From: Chitinophagaceae bacterium
GTDB taxonomy: Bacteria; Bacteroidota; Bacteroidia; Chitinophagales; Chitinophagaceae
Assembly: GCA_017882265.1 (NCBI GenBank)
Contig: JADGPW010000037.1
Coordinates: 1 to 54,051 of the forward strand
Length of the DNA: 54,051 nt
Direction: 5' to 3'
The notes below the pieces were generated by a model. The model made no database searches, had not been told where the DNA came from, and saw only the letters and a list, made by a program, of their open reading frames with translations. Positions 42,874 through 52,952 of the stretch are shown here, one piece after another. Numbering within the stretch: the stretch's first letter is position 1; each line of letters begins with the position of its first letter. The position numbers were made by a program, and so were the translations under genes.

Positions 42874-43761
42874 CTAGAATTTTTTTCCTATAGCATGCCA
42901 AAAAGGAAGGCGTTTTGAAAAAATGATATCTGTTAATCCGGCTTTCTCCATCATTTTCCTTATTTGTTCCCGGGAGAATCTTTGTTCCAGCGGTGTACCA
43001 AACCGATCAAGGCTATCGTTTCTTATTACATAGAATGATTGTCTTTCATATGCCTGTAAAGGGATGTGGCGTCGTATTTTTTCCCGAACACCTATCAATC
43101 GCAAGAACCTGCATAATAAAACAAAAGGCATATAAAGTAAAATAGCAAGAAAATTACATACACCTCCCTTTAACGTAGCCGGTAATTTTGAAACTCCCAG
43201 TCGGATAAAATTTGACATACAGTAAAATAGTCTAAAATAAAAAGGTCTGTTTTCCAGGTTATAGTACAGGTAAAGTAAAAAAAATCCTCCTTGTCTAATT
43301 TTTTTTACACAATCATTTAATGCTTTGGAAGTATCTGGTATATGATGTAATACTCCTAGCGAATAGCCAAAATCAAAATAATTGTCCGGAAAGGGGATAT
43401 TGTCCGTTGATGCCATCACCAGTTCCACCTTATTATTCGTCCCCAGTAATTCATCTGCAGCATAAATAGCCTTACTGGGGTCTAATCCTACTATTCGCTT
43501 AAACCGCCCTTCCAGGTATTTTATAAACCTCCCGCTACCGCATCCTATGTCGATAACTAAGCTCTCCGCATTTAGCATTTCGTCTGTTACAATATCAAAA
43601 TACATATCACCCGTAACTTTTAGATCTTTTTGATCAAACCCATGAAAGGTTTTCCATTCTTCGCCAAAGGAAGAAACTGTTCTTTGATCAATATTAGCCT
43701 GTGGTATATCAAAACACCGAATAATCCGGTTGGTGGCTTGTATTTCTGTGCTTTTACCCAT
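42874..43761 (-). CDS. Class I SAM-dependent methyltransferase
   Basis: This 295-residue protein carries VIDIGCGSGRFIKYLEGRF (motif I), VGLDPSKAIYAADEL (motif II), DNIPFPDNYFDFGYSLGVLHHI (motif IV) and RQGGFFLLYLYYN. The tail has a hydrophobic segment (about 205-235), suggesting membrane contact. The longest frame starts at 43899, but the first 46 codons look unrelated; ATG at 43761 (MGKSTEIQ) fits. The role in the locus is methylation of a sugar or lipid intermediate. Neighbours: the glycosyltransferase gene before it and the Wzy-like gene after. Confidence 0.83.
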   Translation of the reverse strand: MGKSTEIQATNRIIRCFDIPQANIDQRTVSSFGEEWKTFHGFDQKDLKVTGDMYFDIVTDEMLNAESLVIDIGCGSGRFIKYLEGRFKRIVGLDPSKAIYAADELLGTNNKVELVMASTDNIPFPDNYFDFGYSLGVLHHIPDTSKALNDCVKKIRQGGFFLLYLYYNLENRPFYFRLFYCMSNFIRLGVSKLPATLKGGVCNFLAILLYMPFVLLCRFLRLIGVREKIRRHIPLQAYERQSFYVIRNDSLDRFGTPLEQRFSREQIRKMMEKAGLTDIIFSKRLPFWHAIGKKF

Positions 43762-43931
43762 TATGAAAGAATCAGTTAAATATATATATGCTTGGTTCGT
43801 TTGATTTATCCCCCAAAAAACTATGAAAGTGGTTGGTTTTGTCTTTATTTTATACCTTTGTGTATTCCGCAATATGCTGAATAGTAAAGTATTAATCATC
43901 GTTACATCTGAATTATCTTACATTTATTTAT

Positions 43932-45044
43932 TCAGGTAGCTAGAACTTTTTGAAGAATAGAAAGATATGTTGATTTATTTGCATTAACGGAAAACTGTCT
44001 TTCTACAATTTCCGCTCCTTTTTGACCAAGGCGTTTCCGAAGGGTTTCATCCTCGATCAGTTTCCCTATACAGTCTACCCACTCTTCTTGAGTATTCACC
44101 AGCAAACCATTTATATTATTTTCAATTATTCGAAAATTAGTTCCTATAGCTGTCGCTATAGTAGGAATACCCGCGGCCATGTATTGAAGAGCCTTTAATC
44201 CACTTTTTCCGTATACCCATTTTTCATCAGGTAAAGGATATAATCCAATATCAAATTTGCTTATAATATCAATTTCATATTGTTCTTTCCATGGAAAGGC
44301 CTCAATATCAATTCCATCAATATGAAAAGAATTATCTCCCATAACCATTAATTTAAATTGAATTTTATTTTGTTGAAGGGTTCTGAATACAGGCTCAAGC
44401 AAATAAAGATATTTAGAAGTGCTGTGACTTCCACTCCAACCTAATATAACTTTCCTGCCGTATATAGAATAATCCTGACGCGGCTTGTATTTATTTGTAT
44501 TAATGGTGGATGAAATATCTGTTGTACGTAGGTTGAATTGTCTTACAAACTCGTCGAGATAAGGAGTACATGTAATTACATGATCAGCCTTTTTCATTAG
44601 AAATATCGGTTTATTCCTTCCCTTTAAACCGGAAACAAATGGATTAACACTGCTTTTAACCCCGGGTAAATAAACAAGATCATCAATATCAAAAATAACC
44701 TTTTTACTCAGGATTCTATATAACCATTCAAAAACGGGTGGACCAAAGGGTGTTACCCAAAGAAAAATATATGTCAGATCATACTTTTTCAAAGAGAATA
44801 AAAAAATAAACCTTTTTACATATCCATGAAACGTCCAGAAAGTTTTTTCAAAAAAATATCCTTTTTTATAAATTATGTTTTGAAATCGAACGGACATAAA
44901 TGGTTTTACAGTTACCTCAATTTTATTCGCCCTGAAATAGTCGAAATATTGTTCATATTTGAGACGCTGTCCGGGCGCCATATTTTCAGGATGCGGGCAA
45001 ACAACTACCATTTTATTTCTTTTCATTGTTTCTTGAAAACTCAT
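43932..45044 (-). CDS. Glycosyltransferase, GT-B fold
   Basis: This 370-residue protein has VVVCPHPENMAPGQRLKYEQY at the start, DIDDLVYLP in the N-terminal domain, VILGWSGSHSTSKYL and the C-terminal DIGLYPLPDEKWVYGKSGLKALQYMAAGIPTIAT motif (GT4-like with a K-x-G-x-K substrate site), and ENNINGLLVNTQEEW. Sugar specificity is unknown. The ATG at 45044 is chosen; TTG 45059 would overlap the preceding gene by 14 bases. The bases in this region look more AT-rich than at either end of the locus. Confidence 0.85.
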   Translation of the reverse strand: MSFQETMKRNKMVVVCPHPENMAPGQRLKYEQYFDYFRANKIEVTVKPFMSVRFQNIIYKKGYFFEKTFWTFHGYVKRFIFLFSLKKYDLTYIFLWVTPFGPPVFEWLYRILSKKVIFDIDDLVYLPGVKSSVNPFVSGLKGRNKPIFLMKKADHVITCTPYLDEFVRQFNLRTTDISSTINTNKYKPRQDYSIYGRKVILGWSGSHSTSKYLYLLEPVFRTLQQNKIQFKLMVMGDNSFHIDGIDIEAFPWKEQYEIDIISKFDIGLYPLPDEKWVYGKSGLKALQYMAAGIPTIATAIGTNFRIIENNINGLLVNTQEEWVDCIGKLIEDETLRKRLGQKGAEIVERQFSVNANKSTYLSILQKVLAT

Positions 45045-45045
45045 T

Positions 45046-46275
45046 TCATTTCTGGTCAAATACTTCCTGATAAAATTGTCTGTATTTTTCTATTCCATGG
45101 TCAAGACTGTAAAAATCATATGCCTTGCTCCGGATATCCGCAGGATTTTTACTCAATAATGTTGGTATTGATTTTACTGCCCTCATATATTCGGATTCAC
45201 TAAAATTTTTTAAAACAAACCCACCATCGATTCTGGTGATTATATCCTGTACATCACCAACTCCTGCATTAGTAATAATAGGAATTCCCATAACTAATAC
45301 CTCCCCTAATTTAGTGGGAGAGCTGGATATTTTCGAATACACAGGTTGAATAAACGAAATATTAATATCAGAAGCTTTAGTATATAGTGGCACCTGAATT
45401 CTAGAAGCTTTCACAATATTTACATCTTCATAACGTACATTAAACTTATCAAGTTTTACCAGGATTATGTTAGGATCAGATTGAGTTATGAATAAAAAAA
45501 AAGCATTATTATACTTTTTCTTTATTAAGAAGAATAATGTAAGCATTTCATCCAGCATATACCAGGCCCCCACAGAGCCAAGATAACTAATTATTAAATT
45601 ATCCTGTGGCAGACCTAACATTTTCCGGGCTTCCTTTTTCTGAGAAGCATCAGTTATTGAAAAAAGCTGCATATCTGCGCAACAAGGTATAACACCAATT
45701 GGTACTGAGGAATTATACGCCGGCCAGGTCATCATTTCTTTTCTTCCGGCGACTGTCAGAGAAATTATATAATCAGCATATCTCAAATACTTAGCTTCTT
45801 TTTTCTTATAATACCTGTAAACCTGCCTGAATAAAGGATTAGACAGATTCCAGGCTCCCCCATCTTTCTTTTCATCTGCCCAAAATCCACGCATGTCAAA
45901 AAAGAATTTTATTCTAAATTTTTTCTTTAATAAAAGGCCAATATCGGCAGCCAGGTAACTTCGGCAATGTACCATATCAAATTTGTATTTTCTCTGAAGA
46001 ACCAATGCTTTTAATCTCATTCTTATTGCATCGTAAAACTTCGATATAAACGGAGGCTTAGAAGTAAACCGCATTGGAATCCATATAATACCGGCTGTTG
46101 AAGTAATAGTTTCAATAGTCTTTCTTAATTCGCCATATCTGTTTTTTTTTTCAAAGCTCAATATGGTAAACTTGTACCCATATTGAGATAAACCAACTAA
46201 GTATGGCAATACCTGCGATTGACCGAGTGGATCTGTCATGCCATCATAAGAAATGTATAGAATTTTCTGCCTCAT
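45046..46275 (-). CDS. Glycosyltransferase, GT-B fold
   Basis: This 409-residue protein begins MRQKILYISYDGMTDPLGQSQVLPYL, typical of GT4-like enzymes of Bacteroidota capsule loci. Further motifs are DMVHCRSYLAADIGLLL, FFDMRGFWADEK and the C-terminal SSSPTKLGEVLVMGIPIITNAGVGD (the sugar-nucleotide site). The sugar is unknown. The ATG shares one base with the preceding stop (TAATG), so translation is coupled. Confidence 0.88.
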   Translation of the reverse strand: MRQKILYISYDGMTDPLGQSQVLPYLVGLSQYGYKFTILSFEKKNRYGELRKTIETITSTAGIIWIPMRFTSKPPFISKFYDAIRMRLKALVLQRKYKFDMVHCRSYLAADIGLLLKKKFRIKFFFDMRGFWADEKKDGGAWNLSNPLFRQVYRYYKKKEAKYLRYADYIISLTVAGRKEMMTWPAYNSSVPIGVIPCCADMQLFSITDASQKKEARKMLGLPQDNLIISYLGSVGAWYMLDEMLTLFFLIKKKYNNAFFLFITQSDPNIILVKLDKFNVRYEDVNIVKASRIQVPLYTKASDINISFIQPVYSKISSSPTKLGEVLVMGIPIITNAGVGDVQDIITRIDGGFVLKNFSESEYMRAVKSIPTLLSKNPADIRSKAYDFYSLDHGIEKYRQFYQEVFDQK

Positions 46276-47096
46276 TAGCTTTTACCCTCCTTTACTGAAA
46301 CTGTTTGAGCCGTTGTATTATCAACAAACGAGTTTCTATCATCCCAGTTTCTCAGTAAATCCTTTCGTTTGGCAGCCGTCCACATCTTTGTCAGGAATAA
46401 TTTACCTTTCCCGATCGACTCTTGTGAAACAGAAAGATAGGGAGGTACGGCACCTGACAGATACCCGATAGCCCTGCTATAAAGTTCATGGGCATGTTCC
46501 ATAACCATTTGATGAGCTATAGTCAGATCAGGGGCGGTTTTGATATCTATTTTTTCAGCCATAATGATATTCCCGGAATCGATCCCTGCATTCAGCCACA
46601 TAATCGTATTACCGATAAGATCCCATGTATTATTGGCAATACACCAGTTTGTGCAATTGGGACCACCTTTAACAAATGGCGAAAGCCCTGTATGAAGATT
46701 AATAATGCCTATCCGCGCCGGTATACTAAGCAAAGGTTCTTTGATAAGGGCTGTCCCGGAAACAATGATTAGGTCCGGTTGGATATTTTGTGTAAACTCA
46801 GTTGTTTCCTTACAATTTATACCTGTCACTTTTATCATCGGTACATTCGGCCAGCCAGGAAATTTATTATCATAGTACTTCATGAGGTTTTTCCAGGCAC
46901 TGTAAATCTTCTGAAATCGTATCCGGTCAAGAAAAAAAGCAGGCCATTTTATTAACTTTCTTTTCTTTTTCTTTCCATCACCAGCTTCAATAACAACTCC
47001 CTCTACAGTATAAAGTGTTGCAATTTTATTGGCTAATGCTTTTTGATTTGCTGCATGGCCGCACCATATAAGTATTTTCAGATTGTTCAGACCCAT
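46275..47096 (-). CDS. Sugar formyltransferase (second copy in locus)
   Basis: This 273-residue protein has the formyltransferase core: PDLIIVSGTALIKEP, the IGIINLHTGLSPFVKGG motif (Asn-His) and MWLNAGIDSGNIIM (Asp). The N-terminus resembles a nucleotide- or cofactor-binding Rossmann fold (KILIWCGHAANQKALANKI). It is about 50 residues longer than the enzyme at 35071 and not close to it, so the two likely act on different amino sugars. The gene overlaps the preceding one by 10 bases and is coupled to the next by a shared base. Confidence 0.8.
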   Translation of the reverse strand: MGLNNLKILIWCGHAANQKALANKIATLYTVEGVVIEAGDGKKKKRKLIKWPAFFLDRIRFQKIYSAWKNLMKYYDNKFPGWPNVPMIKVTGINCKETTEFTQNIQPDLIIVSGTALIKEPLLSIPARIGIINLHTGLSPFVKGGPNCTNWCIANNTWDLIGNTIMWLNAGIDSGNIIMAEKIDIKTAPDLTIAHQMVMEHAHELYSRAIGYLSGAVPPYLSVSQESIGKGKLFLTKMWTAAKRKDLLRNWDDRNSFVDNTTAQTVSVKEGKS

Positions 47097-48010
47097 ACCT
47101 CTCTTAAAGAGTTATAAATACCTCTTATTCTCATTTTTACTTTCCACCAGGGCTCCTGGTGCAATTCTACCCTCGGGATCGTCAGCATATCATTCTTTCG
47201 TGTCCTGAAAAATCGCTGGTAAACGGCCATGCCATATTTGTAATCTTTTTCTTTTGCCAGGCGGGTCACCCGCTCATCAAAATTTCCAATAGGGTATGAT
47301 ATGGTTGCTGGCATTTTTCCTGTCATCCTGAATATTGTTTCGGCAGAGATTGCTAATTCATCTGCGATCTCTGATTCATCTTGCAGTGAAGCAAGCATAG
47401 GATGTGTGTGGGAATGAGACCCGATGATAAATCCCGCGGTATTGAGTTGCCGTATATCATTCCAGTTCATCATTTTATTCCTTTCTATTGTAACATCATT
47501 ACATTGATCGAGGATGGATTCCATTATTGCCAGCCGTTGTGGATTAGTTAGCTTCTTGAGCCACGGTTTTATTTCTTTAACCATTTCACCAGAACTATCT
47601 CCCGATCTCAGTGGAAGCAGGCGGAATTTTTCCGGTACAAACTCATACATTAGAGTTAGCTTTTGTTTTCGTGTTTGCCGGAAAACACTATCAATCATAT
47701 ATGTCCAGGTAGGGATGTTCCTGTTAATGCAGTCGGTAACAACATAAAAGGATGCCGGACATTTGTATTTTTGCAAAACCGGTGCCGCCAATTCAATATT
47801 ATCCTTATACCCGTCATCAAACAATACCGTGGCTAACTTCTTTTTAGTTCGATAAGCACCCGGATCATCGAGATAATGCTCCAGCGGAACTACTTGAAAA
47901 TTTTTTGTAAGGTATTGTATGATCGCTGAAAAAAGAGCAGGTTTCATTGGCGGCCACATAGGATCCTTCTCATCACTAACCCGGTGAAATAGATAATTCC
48001 TAATTATCAT
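47087..48010 (-). CDS. Polysaccharide deacetylase
   Basis: This 307-residue NodB-fold protein has the metal-binding Asp motif ATVLFDDGYKDN, the IGSHSHTHPML His pair and ISYPIGNFDERV. The start is chosen at ATG 48010 (MIIRNYLFHRVS) because the preceding residues of the longer frame are unrelated; it overlaps the asparagine synthase gene by 11 bases. It is the second deacetylase of the locus, of a different subtype from that at 37553, and may de-N-acetylate the polymer or its precursor. Confidence 0.88.
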   Translation of the reverse strand: MIIRNYLFHRVSDEKDPMWPPMKPALFSAIIQYLTKNFQVVPLEHYLDDPGAYRTKKKLATVLFDDGYKDNIELAAPVLQKYKCPASFYVVTDCINRNIPTWTYMIDSVFRQTRKQKLTLMYEFVPEKFRLLPLRSGDSSGEMVKEIKPWLKKLTNPQRLAIMESILDQCNDVTIERNKMMNWNDIRQLNTAGFIIGSHSHTHPMLASLQDESEIADELAISAETIFRMTGKMPATISYPIGNFDERVTRLAKEKDYKYGMAVYQRFFRTRKNDMLTIPRVELHQEPWWKVKMRIRGIYNSLREVWV

Positions 48011-49862
48011 TGTTCTCAATATATTTATAATGCCACATCTGGAAGAATATGAGTGACCACAATCTCTTGTCATGAAATTTCTTTCCATTGCGAAACGCAG
48101 TTATATAATGTGCTACCTGTTTTTCATTGAACAAACCCTGCGATTTGATACGTTGCGGGTTTAGCCAATTATCAACCAGGTAGGATAATTCTGTAGACAG
48201 CCAATCACCGATCGGCGCGGGAAATCCCCACTTCTTCCTGTATACTAATTCATCGGGGAGGTAACGTTTTAGCAGTTGCTTCATCAGGTATTTTTGAACA
48301 CCCTCATTAATTTTGAAATGCTGGGGAAGATTAAAACTATATTCCATTATCCTGTAATCAAGATAGGGACATCTTACTTCAAGACTGTTTGCCATAGACG
48401 CTGTATCCATTTTGTACAACAGGTTATACGCCAGGTATTGCTCTATATCAAATAAAGATATTTTTTCAACATCACTCAGCTTCATCTTATCAATCTTCCG
48501 CCAGACATCCTTTATTGAAAGGCTGGTGTCCGAAATATTTAGCAGCGAGCCTATCTCCTTCTCAGAAAACATATATTGTTGCTCTGACCATAAATGCACA
48601 AACAGGTCTTTTGCTGGTAAACCAAATAATCTGGAAGCTCTTTCATACCGGGGTCCCATCTTTTCGAAAACCGTTTTTATGATATGACGCCCAATCCCCG
48701 CATCCATCCGGAATAAATTTTTCACCTTACGGTAAACATTATAATACCCATAACCCATGAATAACTCGTCCCCTCCATCGCCACTCATAGCAACGGTCAC
48801 ACTTCTTCTTGCCACATTGCATACCAGGTAACTTGGAATGGCAGAAGGAACAGCGAAGGGTTCACTATAAAAATCAACTATTTTATCTACGATAGTCATT
48901 GAGCTCTTATCAGAAAGCCGGGTTTCGCTATGATTGGTTTTAAGGATTTTTGCTACTTGTGCGGCGTACCCTGACTCATCATAACCAGCAATATCAAACC
49001 CGATAGTAAATGTATTGACCGGGTTCGTATTTTGCTTCTGGAACAAGGCACATATCAATGAGGAGTCAGTGCCTCCGCTTAAGAACGCTCCAATGGGTAC
49101 ATCGCTGATCTGCCTGTATTTTATGGAAGAAGCTAAAAGGTCTTCAAACTCATCGAGTACATCATCTTCCTTTCTAGCGGTCAAAGGTCTTGAAATTATC
49201 TTTTCTTCAAACAGGTAATAGGGCCTAATCGCGACATTCCCTTTTTCAAGAACCAGGTAATGACCATTGGGTAGTTTATGAAAATTTTCGAAAATACAAT
49301 GTGCATTGGGGATGTATTCCAGGAAAAAATAATCCTGTAAAGCCTCTACATTTATTTTTTTTTGAACAGGAAGCTTTAATATTGCTTTTAACTCTGAAGC
49401 AAAAATAAAATCATCTCCCTTATGATAGTATACAAGCGGCTTTACACCAAAACGATCTCTGACCAGGAAAAGTTTTTCCTCCTTTAGATCCCAGATCGCT
49501 AGCGCGAACATTCCATTAAAATCATTGACACATTCAATACCCTTTTTTGCAAATGCTTCCAGGATGATCTCGGAATCGGATGAAGTGCGGGCTTCAATTT
49601 TGTAAATAGCTGCAAGCTCTTTAAAATTATATACCTCACCGTTAAATATCATCACATAACGGCCGTCATGCGAATAAAAAGGCTGGTTAGCTGCTTCTGA
49701 CAAATCAATAATGCTCAGCCGGCGATGACCAAGACCTACATTGAGAGTAGCATCATAATAAAAACCTTCCGCATCAGGCCCCCGGTGCTGTAAGGCCCGG
49801 GTAATAAGATGAAGATGTTCCTGTTTCAGGTTGGGGGAAATAAATCCTGCTATTCCGCACAT
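48000..49862 (-). CDS. asnB: AsnB-type amidotransferase (second copy)
   Basis: This 620-residue protein starts MCGIAGFI with Cys2 as nucleophile, ALQHRGPDAEGF, and FLSGGTDSSLICALF in the ATP-binding domain, with SGDGGDELFMGY and VRCPYLDYRIMEY. The architecture is that of full-length asparagine synthases, and in this locus it probably amidates a carboxyl group of a sugar or peptide-like substituent. The start at Met-Cys is fixed by function, so the overlap with the transglutaminase-like gene (89 bases) is real unless a sequencing error has lengthened that frame. Confidence 0.9.
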   Translation of the reverse strand: MCGIAGFISPNLKQEHLHLITRALQHRGPDAEGFYYDATLNVGLGHRRLSIIDLSEAANQPFYSHDGRYVMIFNGEVYNFKELAAIYKIEARTSSDSEIILEAFAKKGIECVNDFNGMFALAIWDLKEEKLFLVRDRFGVKPLVYYHKGDDFIFASELKAILKLPVQKKINVEALQDYFFLEYIPNAHCIFENFHKLPNGHYLVLEKGNVAIRPYYLFEEKIISRPLTARKEDDVLDEFEDLLASSIKYRQISDVPIGAFLSGGTDSSLICALFQKQNTNPVNTFTIGFDIAGYDESGYAAQVAKILKTNHSETRLSDKSSMTIVDKIVDFYSEPFAVPSAIPSYLVCNVARRSVTVAMSGDGGDELFMGYGYYNVYRKVKNLFRMDAGIGRHIIKTVFEKMGPRYERASRLFGLPAKDLFVHLWSEQQYMFSEKEIGSLLNISDTSLSIKDVWRKIDKMKLSDVEKISLFDIEQYLAYNLLYKMDTASMANSLEVRCPYLDYRIMEYSFNLPQHFKINEGVQKYLMKQLLKRYLPDELVYRKKWGFPAPIGDWLSTELSYLVDNWLNPQRIKSQGLFNEKQVAHYITAFRNGKKFHDKRLWSLIFFQMWHYKYIENNDN

Positions 49863-50712
49863 GTTTTATCCCGCTTAACTTTAAATACCTGCGCCGCAAC
49901 AATAAGTAGGCTGTAAGAAAAAATAACCAGACCGTATAAGATAAGAATTTGCCCAGTTTCTGGAAAATAATAGCCCGGGGGGCCGGGAATTTGTTTATTT
50001 CTCCATAAGAATAGGTCGGAAATACATCTAATATTTCATTGGATGGATAACGATTATAAGCTTTAAGAAGAATGTCCGGGTGGCTGATCAAAAAGGCAAT
50101 ACCAGGTCTGCCATAACTATTCAGCACATTTACATCAGGTTCCATATTCGTATCATAAAAATGCCAACCCCCATTGTAAAACACTTCAAAACAAAAATGC
50201 CCGGATATTTTTCCCTGAAAAGAAACTTTTCTTGTTTCAAAACCCTTTGATTGCAGCACTTCCATCATTACGATCGATTGCTGGCTACAGGCGCCAAAAG
50301 GATATTTTAGTATGTCATCGGGCACCACCACAGCACCTAATCCAGGTAAGGAAGCTTTTGACATTAGGTATGCCATATAATTATTGCTAAACCCATAATA
50401 GGAATATCCATGGTAAAATCTTTTTCTTACCACTTCGGAAACGATATCGGTGTAATCCCTTGTAATCTCGTCTTCATTATCGGTAAAAACAGACACCAGG
50501 TAAAGACTATCACAGTATTTCTCAAGTTTATCTATGCAATTAAGGCGCAAAAGGGAAGGATCATATTCTTCAATATTATTATAAACCGGTAACTTGCTGT
50601 CAAGTTTTGTCAACGGATTTGAATCACCAAAGGCCTGGAGAATTGTAGCGAGTAAAGTAAAATTGAATAACCCAAATAAAACAACTTGTGCGGAATACAA
50701 GAGCCTCATCAT
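49774..50712 (-). CDS. Transglutaminase-like membrane protein
   Basis: This 312-residue protein has an N-terminal hydrophobic helix (about 5-25), a periplasmic domain, and a second helix near the C-terminus (about 251-269, FLSYTVWLFFLTAYLLLRRRY). The central part reads like a transglutaminase-like cysteine protease fold: GACSQQSIVMMEVLQSKGFETRKV (Cys), GHFCFEVFYNGGWHFYDTNM (His, Asp). Such proteins are found in extracellular polysaccharide loci, though the substrate is unknown. The 3' end extends about 29 codons into the asnB gene, encoding a different tail (RIYFPQPETGTSSSYYPG). It is 167 bases after galE. Confidence 0.7.
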   Translation of the reverse strand: MMRLLYSAQVVLFGLFNFTLLATILQAFGDSNPLTKLDSKLPVYNNIEEYDPSLLRLNCIDKLEKYCDSLYLVSVFTDNEDEITRDYTDIVSEVVRKRFYHGYSYYGFSNNYMAYLMSKASLPGLGAVVVPDDILKYPFGACSQQSIVMMEVLQSKGFETRKVSFQGKISGHFCFEVFYNGGWHFYDTNMEPDVNVLNSYGRPGIAFLISHPDILLKAYNRYPSNEILDVFPTYSYGEINKFPAPRAIIFQKLGKFLSYTVWLFFLTAYLLLRRRYLKLSGIKHVRNSRIYFPQPETGTSSSYYPGLTAPGA

Positions 50713-50879
50713 AGCATTGGTCTTTTAAAGAAATTGGTGAATCCACTACGAAATTGCTATAAAACAGGTTGAAAACAAAGTAACTCATTCAGAATCAAAC
50801 GAAATTGAGCAATTCCCCTTACCTAAAAATGGTGCTTTTTCTATACACTCAGTAATTTTACGATGCTGGCAAAATAAAT

Positions 50880-51899
50880 CTAAGGGGTTTTACTTAAGGC
50901 CAATTCCCATTCCCAGGCTGTTCTCATCATGTCCTCCAGTCCGAAAGCAGGGGTCCAGTTCAGGATCGATTTTGCTTTATCGTTATTCGCGTATACAGCG
51001 ACCACATCTCCCGGCCTTCTTTCATCAATTGAGTAGGCTAATTTCCTTCCTGTTACTTTTTCGAATGCATGGATAGCTTCCAGCACGGTTACTCCAACTC
51101 CGGTACCCAGGTTCATGATTTCACAATTGGTTTTGTTTTTATTGTTAACAAGGTTATCCATCGCTAAAGTATGGGCGTGTGCTATATCACATACGTGAAT
51201 AAAATCCCGGATGCATGTTCCGTCCCTTGTCGGGTAATCATTCCCGTATACTTTTAGCGCCGGCAACTTACCCGCTGCAAATTGAGTAATACCGGGAATA
51301 AGATTGGATGGTCTGCCATAGGGCACCTCACCAATAATCGCAGAAGGATGAGCCCCCACAGGGTTAAAATAGCGTAATAATATGAACCGCATAGCCGAAG
51401 TCGTTGCTATATCTGTGATCATATCCTCCCCCATCTGTTTAGTTCTACCATAAGGTGACTCGGCTTTTTTAAGTATCGTTTCTTCTCTCACAGGAATCGT
51501 ATCTGCATTACCATATACGCTGCAGGATGAAGAAAAAACAAAATTCGGGATGACAAATGTCTCTGCACAACGAAGTATATTGATCTGTGATACGAGGTTA
51601 TTATGAAAATATAATAAAGGAAATTGAACAGACTCTTCCACAGATTTAAACGCGGCGAAATGAATAATGCCATTCACCTCGTGTTTTTCAAATAGTTCAC
51701 AGGTAGCATTATAATCACACAGATCGGTTTGGTAATTGATTATTGGATGGCCCGTGATCTTTTGTACACCTTCCAATATCTGTTTTGAAGAGCGGGAATT
51801 ATTATCTACACAAACCACTTCGTATCCATGCTCCACCAGGTCAACTATCGTATGAGCACCGATATATCCGCAACCTCCCGTTACCAATATTGTATCCAT
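50880..51899 (-). CDS. galE: UDP-glucose 4-epimerase
   Basis: This 339-residue SDR has TGGCGYIGAHTIVDLVEHGYEVVCVDN, the catalytic SPYGRTKQMGE Tyr-x-x-x-Lys pair, RYFNPVGAHPS, and the typical GalE block YGNDYPTRDGTCIRDFIHVCDIAHAH. Length and motifs agree with GalE. It interconverts UDP-glucose and UDP-galactose (or the N-acetyl forms), supplying precursors to the polymer. It precedes the transglutaminase-like gene by 167 bases and follows the other SDR gene by 49 bases. Confidence 0.93.
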   Translation of the reverse strand: MDTILVTGGCGYIGAHTIVDLVEHGYEVVCVDNNSRSSKQILEGVQKITGHPIINYQTDLCDYNATCELFEKHEVNGIIHFAAFKSVEESVQFPLLYFHNNLVSQINILRCAETFVIPNFVFSSSCSVYGNADTIPVREETILKKAESPYGRTKQMGEDMITDIATTSAMRFILLRYFNPVGAHPSAIIGEVPYGRPSNLIPGITQFAAGKLPALKVYGNDYPTRDGTCIRDFIHVCDIAHAHTLAMDNLVNNKNKTNCEIMNLGTGVGVTVLEAIHAFEKVTGRKLAYSIDERRPGDVVAVYANNDKAKSILNWTPAFGLEDMMRTAWEWELALSKTP

Positions 51900-51948
51900 A
51901 AAAATTAAACTTATTTTTAAGTCTGTAAAGTGGGTCTGCGCTCTTTGT

Positions 51949-52863
51949 TTATGGTTTTTGCAGCATTTCTGTCAACCCTGCTTCAAGTGAAATAAAATCC
52001 CTATTTAGCAATTTTTTCATGTTCAGTATATCCGGTTGTCGCCGTGTCATATCTCCTTCCGGCAACGGAGGCAAATAGGTGATTTTTGAATGGGAGCCCG
52101 TAAGCTGTATTACGATTTTTGCAAGATCATGAATAGAATATGCTTCATCATTTCCAATATTCACCACATCATTAACAAATAGATCTTTTTCCATGGCATT
52201 GATACAAGCGGTGGTATTGTCCCTGATATAGCAAAAGGTCCGGGTTTGCGATCCGTCACCGTATAAAGTGATATCCTTGCCCGCAAGGGCTGCATCAATA
52301 AATTTGGATATAACAAAATCAGCGCTTTGTTTGGGACCATAGGTATTGAAAAACCTGAAAATGGTATATTCCAGTCCATATTCCTGGTGGTAGGACCGGC
52401 AAAAAGATTCTCCCACATTTTTTACGACTGCGTATGGTAATCTTGAATTTAATGGCGTGGTTTGCTCGTGCTGTGGGAGCTGGGTAGGTTCACCATATAC
52501 TTCAGACGATGATGAGAAAAACACACGTTTCACACCTGTATTTTTTGAAAGATCCAGTACGTTACGGATTCCTTCGAGATCATTTAGTACTAATACCGGG
52601 TTTTCCAATGTACGTTTAACTCCGACCACTGCGGAATAGTGAAAGACACAGTCAAACCGGAAAGCAAGAAATATCGAAGAAATGTCATTATAGTTATTTA
52701 CATCGCACTTTATAAACCTATACCCGGGATGTAAAGGAAGGTTTTTAGTTTTGCCCGTGAGCAGGCTATCTACCAGTACAATATCATAACTATTTTTTTC
52801 GAGCAACGCATCTGCCAGGGATGACCCGATAAATCCAGCCCCGCCAGTGATTAATATTTTCAT
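51949..52863 (-). CDS. NAD-dependent nucleotide-sugar epimerase/dehydratase
   Basis: This 304-residue extended SDR has ILITGGAGFIGSSLADALL, FFSSSSEVYGEP, LPYAVVKNVGES (Tyr-x-x-x-Lys) and FRFFNTYGPKQS. The C-terminal PEGDMTRRQPDILNMKK motif resembles UDP-glucuronate decarboxylases and related epimerases. It likely modifies a UDP-sugar of the pathway. Whether it decarboxylates, epimerises or dehydrates cannot be told. It is distinct from the SDR at 32536. Confidence 0.83.
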   Translation of the reverse strand: MKILITGGAGFIGSSLADALLEKNSYDIVLVDSLLTGKTKNLPLHPGYRFIKCDVNNYNDISSIFLAFRFDCVFHYSAVVGVKRTLENPVLVLNDLEGIRNVLDLSKNTGVKRVFFSSSSEVYGEPTQLPQHEQTTPLNSRLPYAVVKNVGESFCRSYHQEYGLEYTIFRFFNTYGPKQSADFVISKFIDAALAGKDITLYGDGSQTRTFCYIRDNTTACINAMEKDLFVNDVVNIGNDEAYSIHDLAKIVIQLTGSHSKITYLPPLPEGDMTRRQPDILNMKKLLNRDFISLEAGLTEMLQKP

Positions 52864-52952
52864 ATACCAGAGTGATTATTTGAGATAAACAGTTTTAACA
52901 TTATTTAAATTAGGTTCTTAATAGATTAGAAGGCGACGAAAAATATCCCTCT

